Shown here: positions 1 to 9,343 of the stretch, in pieces
How the letters are laid out: every line of letters starts with the position of its first letter
How positions within the stretch are numbered: position 1 is the stretch's first letter
Translations under genes and position numbers: made by a program
Notes under the pieces: generated by a model
What the model was told of the DNA's origin: nothing
Seen by the model: only the letters and a program-made list of their open reading frames with translations
Database searches by the model: none
NCBI RefSeq assembly: GCF_914271485.1
Contig: NZ_CAJZAG010000012.1
Span: 1 to 64,000, forward strand
From: Cupriavidus pampae
GTDB lineage: Bacteria > Pseudomonadota > Gammaproteobacteria > Burkholderiales > Burkholderiaceae
Length of the DNA: 64,000 nt
Direction: 5' to 3'

Positions 1-2
1 CC

Positions 3-2138
3 AGGCCGCCCTCAGCCGGAGCCAAGATCAAAGAGCCAGCGCGCACCGTGGAGGTCGCATGCTTTCTTCGGTATTGCCTGTTCACCACCACAGACCAGTT
101 GATCCTTATGGTGCAGCGCCGGATCGCCGATCTGTGGCGTCAGGCTGCCGCCGATGTCCCCGCTACCGTCAATTGGGCCGCAATGTACAAAACGCTGCTC
201 GGCGAACTTGTTGCCTTGAGCGCGCAAGGTGCGGTGCCAGATGCTGAGTTGCGTGCCCGTCTTGAAGCCTTGATCACCGAAACCCAGAAACGCAAACCAC
301 CGAGCAGGGCCTCCCTGGTCCGCGAGGGATTGATTGATGGAATTCGCCCCGTGCGGTCGTTGCTCGTCGCCATTGCAAAGCTGCCCTGGCAGGCCACCGG
401 CGAGCATCCTGCCATCGAGTACCTTGCCAAGCTGCAAGCTTTATATCTCAAAGGATCCAGAAAGCTGCCAGTTGAAGTGGTGGCACCAAGTCTGGGAATG
501 ATCTGGCAGGTTTCGATCTCCAGCCCAGACCGGGAACGGGCGTTTCAGGCGTTGGAGGTGGCCACCCTGTTTGCCCTGCGCCGCGCGGTGCGCAATGGCT
601 CGGTCTGGATTGAGCACAGCCTGAGCTTTCGGGGTCGTGCGCGCTTGTTCTTCACGGACGAGCGTTGGCAGGCAGAGTCCAAGAAACACTATGCCCGTCT
701 ATCGTTACCCAGCAAGGCTGCCACTTTCTTGAAGCCTTTGCTGGCCAGAGTAACTGCCGGTGTCGATGCGGTGGCCGCTGCAGCCCGCAGTGGCGTACTG
801 CGCGTGGATGATGAACTCCATTTGTCGCCATTGCCCGCAGAGGACGAAGACCCAGAAGTGACCAAGCTGCGCGCGGCTTTGGATCACCGCATCGGTGAGG
901 TTCAATTGCCGGAAGTGATTCTGGCCGTTGACGCCCAGGTGCGCTTTAGCTGGATCATGCTCGGACGTGAGCCGCGCTCTACCGACGAGCTGCTGATGGT
1001 CTATGCCGGCATCATGGCCCACGGCACCAGTCTGACTGCGGTCGAATGCGCGCGCATGATTCCGCAATTGTCTGCCACCAGCATTCGCCAGGCCATGCGC
1101 TGGGCGCGGGACGAACGGCGTCTGAGCCAGGCCTGCCAGGCTGTGCTGGAATTCATGCAGCGACACCCGATTGCCGCCACCTGGGGGCGGTCCGATTTGG
1201 CATCTTCTGACATGATGAGCATGGAGACCACCAAACGGGTGTGGCAAGCCCGGCTTGATCCTCGGCGCAACACACCTTCCATTGGAATCTACTCCCATGT
1301 AAAAGACCGGTGGGGCATCTTCCATGCGCAGCCCTTTGTGCTCAATGAGCGCCAGGCGGGCGTGGCCATTGAAGGTGTCATCCGCCAAGAAAAGCTGGAG
1401 ACCAGCCAGCTTGCTGTGGATACCCATGGCTACACCGACTTTGCCATGTCACATGCCCGTTTGCTTGGTTTTGATCTTTGCCCGCGGTTGAAGGAACTCA
1501 AACAGCGCCACCTCTTTGTGCCACGCGGCACCAAAGTGCCCGCAGAAATCGCTGCGGTGTGCGAAGCCAATGTCGACGTCGCTTTGATCGAAAAGCATTG
1601 GGATAGTCTGGTGCACCTGGCAGCCTCGGTCATGAGCGGACATGCCAGTGCGGTGGCAGCTCTTGCGCGGTTCGGTTCTGCCGCCCAGGGCGATCCAATC
1701 TATGAGGCTGGCGTGCAATTGGGGCGGTTGCTGCGTACGGCGTTTTTGGCTGACTACTTTGTCAAGGACGCTTTCAGGAACGAGTTGCGCCGGGTGCTCA
1801 ATCGGGGCGAGGCTGTTAACGCCCTCAAGCGCGCCATTTATACCGGCCGGATCAGCCCGGCGCAGGCCAAACGTGTCGATGAAATGCAGGCTGTGGCCGA
1901 TGCGTTGAGCCTGATGGCCAACATCGTGATGGCGTGGAATACCTCACAGATGCAGGCGGTCCTGGATCGCTGGTCGAACCGCCGCCAGGTCATTCCACCG
2001 GAACTGATCGGGAAGATTGCGCCCACCAGGCTGGAGAGCATCAACTTGCGGGGTGTGTTTCGCTTCCCGGTTGACCGCTATGCTGACCAAATCCTGCCTT
2101 CGCGGCCAAATGCATCGATAACTGGCACCAATGGATGA
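3..2138 (+). CDS. tnpA: Tn3-family transposase TnpA of IS1071 type (5' end outside window)
   Basis: DDE transposase of a Tn3-family element; it cuts and joins the transposon ends. The frame is open from base 3 with no start of its own, so about the last 710 residues of a roughly 970-residue protein are present. The sequence matches what I remember of IS1071 TnpA, including the run around KIKEPARTVEVACFLRYC, the catalytic-domain stretch QLAVDTHGYTDFAMSHARLLGF and the C-terminal INLRGVFRFPVDRYADQ. A 110-bp terminal repeat of IS1071 type follows. No resolvase is seen, as expected for IS1071. The family call is very secure; the exact element name is from memory. Confidence 0.95.
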   Translation, partial: RPPSAGAKIKEPARTVEVACFLRYCLFTTTDQLILMVQRRIADLWRQAAADVPATVNWAAMYKTLLGELVALSAQGAVPDAELRARLEALITETQKRKPPSRASLVREGLIDGIRPVRSLLVAIAKLPWQATGEHPAIEYLAKLQALYLKGSRKLPVEVVAPSLGMIWQVSISSPDRERAFQALEVATLFALRRAVRNGSVWIEHSLSFRGRARLFFTDERWQAESKKHYARLSLPSKAATFLKPLLARVTAGVDAVAAAARSGVLRVDDELHLSPLPAEDEDPEVTKLRAALDHRIGEVQLPEVILAVDAQVRFSWIMLGREPRSTDELLMVYAGIMAHGTSLTAVECARMIPQLSATSIRQAMRWARDERRLSQACQAVLEFMQRHPIAATWGRSDLASSDMMSMETTKRVWQARLDPRRNTPSIGIYSHVKDRWGIFHAQPFVLNERQAGVAIEGVIRQEKLETSQLAVDTHGYTDFAMSHARLLGFDLCPRLKELKQRHLFVPRGTKVPAEIAAVCEANVDVALIEKHWDSLVHLAASVMSGHASAVAALARFGSAAQGDPIYEAGVQLGRLLRTAFLADYFVKDAFRNELRRVLNRGEAVNALKRAIYTGRISPAQAKRVDEMQAVADALSLMANIVMAWNTSQMQAVLDRWSNRRQVIPPELIGKIAPTRLESINLRGVFRFPVDRYADQILPSRPNASITGTNG

Positions 2139-2171
2139 AACCGACCACGGTTTGACGCCACGAATCGCAGA

Positions 2172-2281
2172 TTTGAAAGTGAACAGGAAAGTCAATGAAA
2201 TCAACGATCTACCAACACCACCTCCGCGCCAGTGCTAGCTTTTCGTACCGTCACTTATTGCACTGAAAACGAGGAGACCCC
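2172..2281 (-). repeat. IS1071-type terminal inverted repeat (right end)
   Basis: The outer end at 2281 reads GGGGTCTCCTCGTTTTCAGT on the minus strand, the typical GGGG start of a Tn3-family end. The IS1071 repeat is about 110 bp, which would run to about 2172, just past tnpA. Only this end lies in the window, so target duplication and the partner end cannot be checked. It places the transposon boundary about 100 bp downstream of the last gene of the leftward operon. Confidence 0.85.
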
Positions 2282-2384
2282 TTACCGGATCCATGTCCGG
2301 GTTGCCACTTCATTCACGTGAAAAAGGTCACGCACCTGCTTTGCGAGCTATCCGCAAAATTCCTGCATTCGTCTACGCATCGCC

Positions 2385-4418
2385 TCAGGCCGCCTTGCGC
2401 GCGAACTGCGCGGCGAATCGTTCCCTCGCCTGCCGCTCCGCTTCGTCGGGATCCTCTAATGACTCGTAGGCGATCGTGTCCTTGGTGAGCAGCAACTGCA
2501 TCACGTCGAGGTCAATCGAATGCTCGACCAAGGGCAGCTTGACCAGCACCATGCGCTGTTGGCCGATGCGATAGGCGCGGTCCTCGGCCTGTTCCTTGAT
2601 GGCCCACGTCCATGGCAGACCACCGAAGAACACGTGGTTGGCCTTGGTCAGCGTATGGCCGACACCAGCTGCGGCGGTGGTCCCGATGAAGCCCGTGGTT
2701 TCCTCGTCGTTCTGAAACTGTTCCTTGGCACGCTGCCGCTTTGTGGGGCTGTCGGTGCCGACCATGGTCACGACCTTGTGGCCGATCCCGGTCAATCGGT
2801 CTCGATACAACTGAACCGTTTCCTTGAATTCGCAGAAGATGAGGAAGCTATCGTCTGGGCCGAGTTCGGACACCATCTGCACGATGCTGTCGACCTTCAA
2901 TGCTTCGATCAGCATGCGCAGGCGGCTGATCTTGGGCAGCGCCAGCAGGCCGCCGTCGTTGGCCACGGCATCGTAGCGTTCGCGCAGGTCAGGCGGCAGC
3001 CGCAGGTAGACCGGCTGCACTTGCTTGCCCTTGAGCGTCTTCAGGACAAGATTCTTCTTGCGGCGCAGCATCCACTTGGATGTCGCCTGACGCAACTGGG
3101 CCCGGAATGTGGCGTCGCCCGTGAATTGCTGCGAAAACTGCTTGAGCGGCAGGTTGCCCAGCGGATGGCCGGACAGGCGCAACAGCGTGTGGAGCTCGGT
3201 TTCCCGATTCAGGATCGGCGTCGCAGTGAGCAGCATGCGGGTCTCGACGTGCACTGCGATGTCGAAGGCCTGCCGCGTGCGGATCGCGCTTGGGTTCTTG
3301 AGGTTGTGCGCCTCGTCTATCGCCAAGATCTGGAACTGGTCCGCATGGGGCACGATTTCGCCAAGCAGCCCGTAGCTCACGACGACCCACTGCGATGATG
3401 CGTTGTAGCGCTCCGTCGCGATCGTAGCCTCCGGCGCGACCATGCGAATCTCCCTCTCCCAGTTGTAGATCAGGCTCGTGGGGCAGACGATCAAAACGCG
3501 ACCAACCAGCCCCTGCTGCACCATGCGCTGCAGGCGGATGACCATGGCGACGATGGCCTGCCGAGACTTGCCCAAGCCCATGTCATCGGCAAGCAATGCC
3601 GAGTTCTGGATCAGCAGGTGTCGGACACCGTCCCGCTGAAAATCGAACAGATCCGGGAATTTGCCGATCCAATGGCCGATTTCCGCCTCTGTAATCTCGT
3701 CGGCCGCATGTGCAGTGGTCTGAGCGAGATAGAGTTCGTTGGCGCTGTCCTCGCTGCCGGCTGAGAACTCCGGGACCGCATTGTTGAACGTCTGGATTGA
3801 CGCGCCATCATTCCCGCCGGTCAGCGAAAACGCATCGTCGACCATGCTGTAGACACCGGCGACGAGGGTGACCTGATCCTCGGCGAGCATCAATTCGCGC
3901 AGCAAGTTCTCGCGCAGCATTTGCGGCGCGGTGGACATGAACTTCCACGCCCTCATCGGGGCGAGATACACGGCGCGCATGGCCTTGGCCATGGCTACCG
4001 TAGCCGGATGATAGGTCCCGACGAGCGCGGACGCCGCGCCGTGGAGCTCGTAGATGCTGTACTTGAGGCCGGCGGTAAAGGCCGAAGGCTGGACCGCCTC
4101 GGCGGCCGCTTTCACTTCCGTCTGGAATCGAGGCAACTCGCTACCGAGGTCGCGCTTGGAAGCGTTGCACAGCGCGCGGATCAGATCTTCGCCGGCGTTG
4201 TCGATGACGTGGCGGGGAATCCGCCAGTACCGGCGCAGTGCTGCCGGCTTTTGGTTCTCGCCGATGTAGCGAGCTTTGTAGACATCCGATTTCAGGATGC
4301 CGGGGTTCGTCTCGTGGTGCGCGAACTGTATGGCGTAGTCGAAACCGTCGTAGACGACAGATTTAACGAGTGGCCCGCCGCCGGCAGGCTTCGCGAGAGC
4401 GCGCAACACGAGTGCCAT
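2385..4418 (-). CDS. SNF2-family DEAD/DEAH helicase-like ATPase
   Basis: A 677-residue superfamily 2 ATPase of the SNF2/SMARCAL1 type, expected to translocate on duplex DNA. Visible motifs: Walker A DDMGLGKS (K284), DEAH box at 368-371, LLTATP (motif III) and, near the C-terminus, the motif VI-like AEDRAYRIGQQR. The N-terminal 250 residues are not recognised. The ATG at 4418 overlaps the stop of the upstream gene (ATGA), which decides this start over a TTG one codon earlier. It is the last gene of the operon running from 9245. SNF2 proteins are common on conjugative elements, but their role in transfer is unclear. Confidence 0.93.
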   Translation of the reverse strand: MALVLRALAKPAGGGPLVKSVVYDGFDYAIQFAHHETNPGILKSDVYKARYIGENQKPAALRRYWRIPRHVIDNAGEDLIRALCNASKRDLGSELPRFQTEVKAAAEAVQPSAFTAGLKYSIYELHGAASALVGTYHPATVAMAKAMRAVYLAPMRAWKFMSTAPQMLRENLLRELMLAEDQVTLVAGVYSMVDDAFSLTGGNDGASIQTFNNAVPEFSAGSEDSANELYLAQTTAHAADEITEAEIGHWIGKFPDLFDFQRDGVRHLLIQNSALLADDMGLGKSRQAIVAMVIRLQRMVQQGLVGRVLIVCPTSLIYNWEREIRMVAPEATIATERYNASSQWVVVSYGLLGEIVPHADQFQILAIDEAHNLKNPSAIRTRQAFDIAVHVETRMLLTATPILNRETELHTLLRLSGHPLGNLPLKQFSQQFTGDATFRAQLRQATSKWMLRRKKNLVLKTLKGKQVQPVYLRLPPDLRERYDAVANDGGLLALPKISRLRMLIEALKVDSIVQMVSELGPDDSFLIFCEFKETVQLYRDRLTGIGHKVVTMVGTDSPTKRQRAKEQFQNDEETTGFIGTTAAAGVGHTLTKANHVFFGGLPWTWAIKEQAEDRAYRIGQQRMVLVKLPLVEHSIDLDVMQLLLTKDTIAYESLEDPDEAERQARERFAAQFARKAA

Positions 4419-4684
4419 CAAGCGCCCTTCCTGTCGCGGGCAAGATAGGCCATCGCAGCGGCACGGGCCTTATCGATCGCCGGAGTCGGGTTGGTCACAA
4501 CGCCTTCCGGCAACGGGATACCGAGGTGGTTGTGCAGGGAACGCAGCAGCTTGTTGTTCTCGCGTACGAGACGTTGCTGTGCGGGGATCTTGAGAAACCA
4601 GCACAATACCTCGCGGGCGGCGAGCACGACGACCGTCAGGATCAACAGGCCGGTCAGGGCGGAACCGAATGACATCGGTGGCAT
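4418..4684 (-). CDS. Small single-span membrane protein
   Basis: An 88-residue protein with one N-terminal membrane segment (about residues 9-27, LTGLLILTVVVLAAREVLCW) and a charged cytoplasmic tail. The ATG at 4684 overlaps the upstream stop (ATGA), and its own stop overlaps the SNF2 start, so all three are translationally coupled. It sits two genes below the DotM/IcmP-like protein and may belong to the same secretion complex, but I recognise no family. Confidence 0.75.
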   Translation of the reverse strand: MPPMSFGSALTGLLILTVVVLAAREVLCWFLKIPAQQRLVRENNKLLRSLHNHLGIPLPEGVVTNPTPAIDKARAAAMAYLARDRKGA

Positions 4685-5160
4685 CAGCACACTCCAGTGG
4701 GCGCCTGCGGGCCTACAGCCCACGGGTCGGTGATGAGAGAGGATTTCAGGGCGCGCCAATGGCAGCCGCGATCGGCCAGCACGGCAGCGAGCAGCGGGAA
4801 GCTCGCACGGCCTTCCGCCCAGAGGGCGAACAAGGCCCGTAGGCGGCCATCGGGGCCCATGGCATCGATGGGATGCTCGATGCCGGCGATCTCCACCAGC
4901 ACGCGTGAAAACTGGCCGTCGCTGCCAGCAATGCCGCCGCGCGCGTCGTCTACCGCCAAACCGATGTCACCGCCTGCCTGCGTAAGCAGCTTGGCCAAGC
5001 CGATGGCCAGTAGCGCCACAGGACCCAGTGCGGCGCCGCAAGCATGCTCGGGCACGGATACGTGAGCGACCGCCGCCAACATTTCGCGTAGGTCCCGGCC
5101 GCTGTCGTGTGAGTAGGTCGGAACACGTAGGTGTCGGTCGTGGGCAGAAAGGTGGCTCAC
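4684..5160 (-). CDS. Hypothetical protein in transfer operon
   Basis: A 158-residue protein without signal peptide or clear membrane span, rich in Ala, Leu and Gly. The GTG start at 5160 overlaps the stop of the DotM-like gene (GTGA), and its stop overlaps the next start, so it is coupled on both sides. It has no CxxC, Walker or other catalytic motif. The position suggests a role alongside the DotM-like coupling component; function unknown. Confidence 0.7.
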   Translation of the reverse strand: MSHLSAHDRHLRVPTYSHDSGRDLREMLAAVAHVSVPEHACGAALGPVALLAIGLAKLLTQAGGDIGLAVDDARGGIAGSDGQFSRVLVEIAGIEHPIDAMGPDGRLRALFALWAEGRASFPLLAAVLADRGCHWRALKSSLITDPWAVGPQAPTGVC

Positions 5161-7100
5161 GCGTCTCGCCCTCGGCGGCGCCCGCCATTGAATACTTTGT
5201 CGTAGAGCGACAGGATTGACTCCTCACCCTCACTACTGGCATCGGCCTTCGCGCGCAGCGCTAACTTCTCTCTAGCGACCCAGAGCTGGCGAAGCAACAA
5301 GGCGCCGCTGTGAGCATTCGCAATCTGCGGGTGCTTCTCTGGATCGGCCGCGCCGGCGTCGATTGCGGCCATGATGAGGTCGTGATCGGGCTGTGTCTGC
5401 AGATCCTGAACAGACTGGGCGCTGCGCTCGATACCGGGGACAAGGGCGGCCACATCCGGGCCATAGCAGACGACACCCTGCCTGTTCACGAGTTCAAGTA
5501 CCTTGCGGCGCAGATCGTCGGACGTGGGGAGCGTATGCAGGTTGGCGGCTTCGCTGTCGGACAGTGCATAACGGTCCACAATCTCTTCAATGGCAACACG
5601 CGGGCGGCAGCGCGATTCCAGCAAGGATTTGCCGTCCTCGGCCACGATGGCGATCTCGAAGATGTCGAGTGAAGAGCCATGACCCACGGGCAAGATGTGG
5701 ATCATTACCCGGGCCACTGGCTTTTCGACGGACTTGGGATCGATCACCACCGGTTTGTCGGCGTTCAGGCCTGCTTCGATGCCGGCACGCTCGTCTTCTG
5801 TGAACTTGAAGCTGTCGACTGCCTCGATCAGGCCCTTGAGGGCGCCATCAATGTTCGGCCGCTCTGCGGCGCGTTTGCGCGAGAGCTCGTACAGGTAGTG
5901 ACTATAGATGCCGGCCACTTCCGTGAACGCCACCTGCCGCCCGACGTTGTCGATCAGGATGAAGAGCCGGCGATCCAGTACGCGCAGCCAGCCCATCTCG
6001 GCGGCCTGCAACACGCCCAGCGTGCGCGCCTGCTGGAGCATTGCATAGATGATCGTGCTGACATAAGCGTGGCGCTGCATGATCTCGCGGACCCTGCGCT
6101 TGCCCTTGTACTGCTTGAGCGTGGCGACGGCCTTGGTGGTATCCAGCGCGAACGTGTCGCTCGCCGCGTCGTATGACTGGGACTGCTTCCAGCATTCTGC
6201 CAACAGCGCAGTCGTGGCGCGCAGCGCGTCATCGTATTCGTCATCCGGCATGTCCTGATCCGTCGCGGCGATGCGCGGGGCGAGGATGGCCATCACCATC
6301 AGTTCGGTGCGACTGAGGTCCTTCCAGCTGCCGCGCCAGAGCTTCCCCATCTGGCCCCGGAATACCGCGCCTGCGCGTTCACGATTGACCGCGTAGTCAC
6401 CTTCGGTCTTGGCCCGAACCATCAGCTTGTGCTTCATCACAAACTGCTTCTCGGTGTCCGGCATGCGGTATTTGCCCTCGTTGACCGATTTTTTGGTGAG
6501 GTCAAGCTTCCGGAAGAGCTGCGCATGCGGATAGATTTTGCCCATCGCATCTGTGAAGGTGTGCAACGTGTAGGGCTTCGGCCGAGCGAAATTTTTGTGA
6601 TTCAGCGGGTTGGTGGCCAACGAGCGCCGCGCGATCCAGACGGCGAGCGGGATGATGCAGACAAAGGCGGTGAAGAGGTTCGCGTGCAGGCTCGACGTCG
6701 TCATATGCTCGATCTGCACCAGCGACGGATCGGAGACCAGAAAGAACGTGAACCACTGACGGAAAATTCCGGCCACCAGCCACGCACTGGCCAGCATCAC
6801 CCCGATCATCATCAGGGGTGTCGCATATTGACGCAGCGGTGTTAGGCCTCGCAGTGGCAAGGAGAGGAAGCGTGCGATTACGCCTGTAGCGACGAGCACC
6901 CCGCCCGCGACGAGCGCGCCCCAGTGGCTGAGCACCACAAATGCTGCGAATTCGGCAACGCGGATATGGCCGTATGCGGTAGCGATGGCCGTGTGGAACC
7001 GGTCCCACAGGATCCACGCGAAGATGACAATCACGAAGACGCCGAAGATCAGCATCAACGGATCAATCATCGGCTTGGATTGGGATTTCTGGGAACTCAT
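5157..7100 (-). CDS. DotM/IcmP (IncI TrbA)-like type IVB coupling-complex protein
   Basis: A 647-residue inner-membrane protein. The N-terminus carries two or three membrane segments (about 13-30, 45-72 and 95-120) before a cytoplasmic domain. The middle contains the stretch AYVSTIIYAMLQQARTLGVL, then RVLDRRLFILIDNVGRQVAF and AGIYSHYL, which resemble the conserved core of DotM/IcmP and plasmid TrbA. In those systems the protein scaffolds the coupling ATPase DotL/TrbC. The C-terminal 200 residues are not recognised and make it longer than Legionella DotM (about 380). Start ATG at 7100 overlaps the primase stop. No DotL homologue is in the window. Confidence 0.75.
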   Translation of the reverse strand: MSSQKSQSKPMIDPLMLIFGVFVIVIFAWILWDRFHTAIATAYGHIRVAEFAAFVVLSHWGALVAGGVLVATGVIARFLSLPLRGLTPLRQYATPLMMIGVMLASAWLVAGIFRQWFTFFLVSDPSLVQIEHMTTSSLHANLFTAFVCIIPLAVWIARRSLATNPLNHKNFARPKPYTLHTFTDAMGKIYPHAQLFRKLDLTKKSVNEGKYRMPDTEKQFVMKHKLMVRAKTEGDYAVNRERAGAVFRGQMGKLWRGSWKDLSRTELMVMAILAPRIAATDQDMPDDEYDDALRATTALLAECWKQSQSYDAASDTFALDTTKAVATLKQYKGKRRVREIMQRHAYVSTIIYAMLQQARTLGVLQAAEMGWLRVLDRRLFILIDNVGRQVAFTEVAGIYSHYLYELSRKRAAERPNIDGALKGLIEAVDSFKFTEDERAGIEAGLNADKPVVIDPKSVEKPVARVMIHILPVGHGSSLDIFEIAIVAEDGKSLLESRCRPRVAIEEIVDRYALSDSEAANLHTLPTSDDLRRKVLELVNRQGVVCYGPDVAALVPGIERSAQSVQDLQTQPDHDLIMAAIDAGAADPEKHPQIANAHSGALLLRQLWVAREKLALRAKADASSEGEESILSLYDKVFNGGRRRGRDA

Positions 7101-8788
7101 ACGGCGGCCGCGAAGAGCGCAGTGGTCTTTTGGACGCGAGCGGCGTGCTCGGCGTCGCGTTGGAGGGCGGCGAGAATCGCCGAGATTTCGGTGTCTATTT
7201 GTTCAGCGCCGAGCTCAGCCGTGCGTTGCATCGTGCCCACGACGGCGGCGCGGACTACCTGCTGCAGCGCTGGGATAGTGATGCGCTCGACAGCGGCAGC
7301 GCGGGCGTCAAGATCGGCCGCCGCGACAGCAAACCAGCTGCAGATCAGCGCCGCGAAGTCATCAATGAGCACGGTGGGAATCTGCTCCAGATGCTGGGGT
7401 GCCAGCTGGGAGAGGCGTGCCAGATTTTCGTAGAAGGCTGCTCGACTCCTATCCGGTGCAGGGGGCTTTGCCTTGGTGCCGATATCCTCCGCCGTCGGCT
7501 TGGCGTCTCGGCTCCGATGGCCAGCCTTGCGCGCCACGCCCATATTGATTATGGCCTCCACGTGCGTACGCAACGCTTCCTGCAGCGTCGGCGCATGGCG
7601 TATGGTGGCCAGCATCTCACTAGCCTCACGCGCGATCGCTGCGCGGTTCTCAGGGAGGTTCAAGTCCCGCCCGGCGGTGAGGATCTTGGTGATCCGAGCC
7701 GACAGCGGCTCAGCGTGGGTGCCGATATACGCGGTCCATGCATCCAAGCCATTCGCGCGAACGTAGCTGTCCGGGTCGTGTTCGGCCGGCAGGCTGACGA
7801 AAGACGCGGTCTTGCGGTCGCCAATGACTTCCAGCACAAGCAGTGCGGCGCGGTTGGCCGCTTTCTGGCCGGCACCATCGCCGTCCATGGCAAACACCAC
7901 ATGGTCGGCCAGCTGAAAGAGACGCTGCAGCTGGTCACTGGTAATGCTGGTGCCCAGCGCGGCGACCGCGCGGCCTTCCCCATGCTGATGCAGAGCCACC
8001 ACGTCCATGTAGCCTTCCATCACGAACGCGGTACGCGTGCGGCGGATCTCTTGCTTGGCCAACGCCAAGCCGTACAGTTCCCTGCCCTTGCGAAAGATGG
8101 TGCTCTCGGGAGAGTTCAGGTACTTCGGTTCCTCATTACCGACCGTGCGCCCGCCAAAGCCGATCACGGTGCCGGCCTCGTTTTGGATCGGGAACATGAC
8201 CCGACGGCGGAACTTGTCGACGATCTCGCCGTTGGTGCGCTCGACGACGAGCCCCACTTCCACGAGATCCTTCAGCTTCACGCCGGGGAAGTGGGCAATC
8301 AGGTCACCGGAGGCGTAGCCGATGCCAAAGGCCTTGGCGGCATGGCCTGTCATCCCGCGCAATTTCAAATACTCCTTGGCCTGCGGACTGGCCCGCAGCT
8401 GACGCTGGAAGATGGTATCTGCGGTTGCCACGAGACTCTGGAGGTGCGTTTGGCGTGCCTGCGCCTGCAGGTCGGCGGGCGTTGGTACCTCGCGTTCCGG
8501 CATAGCGATGCCGGCGGACTGGGCCAGTTGCGCGACGGCTTCCGGGAAACTGTACCCGTCGTGGTCGATCAGCCAGTCAAAAGCGGTCCCGTGCGCGCCG
8601 CATCCGAAGCAGTGGTAGAACTGTTTGGTCGGAGAGACGGTGAAGGACGGCGATTTCTCGTTGTGGAACGGGCACAGGCCCATAAAATCCCGGCCCGCCT
8701 TGCGTAGTTGCACATAGGGCTGGATCAGCGCGACGATATCCGCGCGCTCGCGGATCGTGTCGAGAAAGGCCTGCGGAAATCGTTGCAT
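7097..8788 (-). CDS. dnaG: DnaG-type DNA primase
   Basis: A 563-residue bacterial-type primase that would lay RNA primers for plasmid replication or for the transferred strand. The N-terminal CHC2 zinc site is intact (C39, H42, C60, C63). The TOPRIM core shows EGYMDVVALHQ and AMDGDGAGQKAA. Length is close to chromosomal DnaG (about 580), with a divergent C-terminus where DnaB would bind. It is encoded 1 bp after the secreted protein gene and overlaps the DotM-like start. With the DnaB-like helicase and topoisomerase III nearby, the element carries much of its own fork machinery. Confidence 0.93.
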   Translation of the reverse strand: MQRFPQAFLDTIRERADIVALIQPYVQLRKAGRDFMGLCPFHNEKSPSFTVSPTKQFYHCFGCGAHGTAFDWLIDHDGYSFPEAVAQLAQSAGIAMPEREVPTPADLQAQARQTHLQSLVATADTIFQRQLRASPQAKEYLKLRGMTGHAAKAFGIGYASGDLIAHFPGVKLKDLVEVGLVVERTNGEIVDKFRRRVMFPIQNEAGTVIGFGGRTVGNEEPKYLNSPESTIFRKGRELYGLALAKQEIRRTRTAFVMEGYMDVVALHQHGEGRAVAALGTSITSDQLQRLFQLADHVVFAMDGDGAGQKAANRAALLVLEVIGDRKTASFVSLPAEHDPDSYVRANGLDAWTAYIGTHAEPLSARITKILTAGRDLNLPENRAAIAREASEMLATIRHAPTLQEALRTHVEAIINMGVARKAGHRSRDAKPTAEDIGTKAKPPAPDRSRAAFYENLARLSQLAPQHLEQIPTVLIDDFAALICSWFAVAAADLDARAAAVERITIPALQQVVRAAVVGTMQRTAELGAEQIDTEISAILAALQRDAEHAARVQKTTALFAAAV

Positions 8789-8789
8789 C

Positions 8790-9245
8790 TCAGCGCCCTG
8801 CCGGCCTGCAGGTTAGCTGGCGGCCGTCGGCAGACACCGCAATCCCGGTAAGGCCTGCGTCGGCCATAACGGCCTGCAGATCCTGCGGCAGTTGCGAAGC
8901 GTAGACGCGCAGGGACTTGTTAAAGCGAAGCTGGTAGTGCGAATCCTGTCGGCTGACTTCGGTCAGCAGCAGGCGCTGGCCCATCGACACGGGGTGACGC
9001 AAGGCATAGCGTACGCCATCCTCTAAAGCCGGCACGTCGCCGTGAAACGGCAGGCCTTGCGGCTTAAAGACGGGACGCGGAAGCATCTGGCGTGGCTGGC
9101 AGTGTCGCAGCCCGGCGTAGATACCGTGCAATTGCGCAGCGTCGGGAACGGTCACTTCCCGATACAGCGTGGTCGTCAGCGCGCCGCCCCACGCCAGCGG
9201 GGGCAGCAACGAGAGCAGCACGGCAGTAAGAGTCAGAAGACGCAT
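8790..9245 (-). CDS. Small exported protein, first gene of the primase/DotM operon
   Basis: A 151-residue protein with a signal peptide (LLTLTAVLLSLLPPLAWGG) and a periplasmic domain with two cysteines (around residues 41 and 147). An alternative ATG at 9278 adds 11 residues; neither has a clear Shine-Dalgarno, and 9245 gives the more typical signal. The stop lies 1 bp before the primase start. The AT-rich region just upstream is its likely promoter. No family recognised; a transfer-system periplasmic factor is plausible from context. Confidence 0.7.
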   Translation of the reverse strand: MRLLTLTAVLLSLLPPLAWGGALTTTLYREVTVPDAAQLHGIYAGLRHCQPRQMLPRPVFKPQGLPFHGDVPALEDGVRYALRHPVSMGQRLLLTEVSRQDSHYQLRFNKSLRVYASQLPQDLQAVMADAGLTGIAVSADGRQLTCRPAGR

Positions 9246-9278
9246 GGGCCCGGATGGCTGGAGACGATATGGGCGCAT

Positions 9279-9343
9279 TATGCACTGCCCGGATAGAAAA
9301 TAAAAACTAAATTCGCATCCAAAATAGTGTAAATATGAGACAA
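9279..9343 (-). promoter_or_regulatory. AT-rich promoter region for the 9245-2385 operon
   Basis: A short AT-rich gap between topB and the exported protein gene in otherwise GC-rich DNA. On the plus strand it contains GATAGAAAATAAAAACTAAA, resembling the box seen at 36.5 and 39.3 kb but in the opposite orientation. I could not fix a single -35/-10 pair. Confidence 0.4.

Noticed and set aside
7130-8707. Long rightward open frame of 525 codons opposite the primase gene
   Set aside because: Antisense shadow of dnaG; no motifs and unlikely composition.
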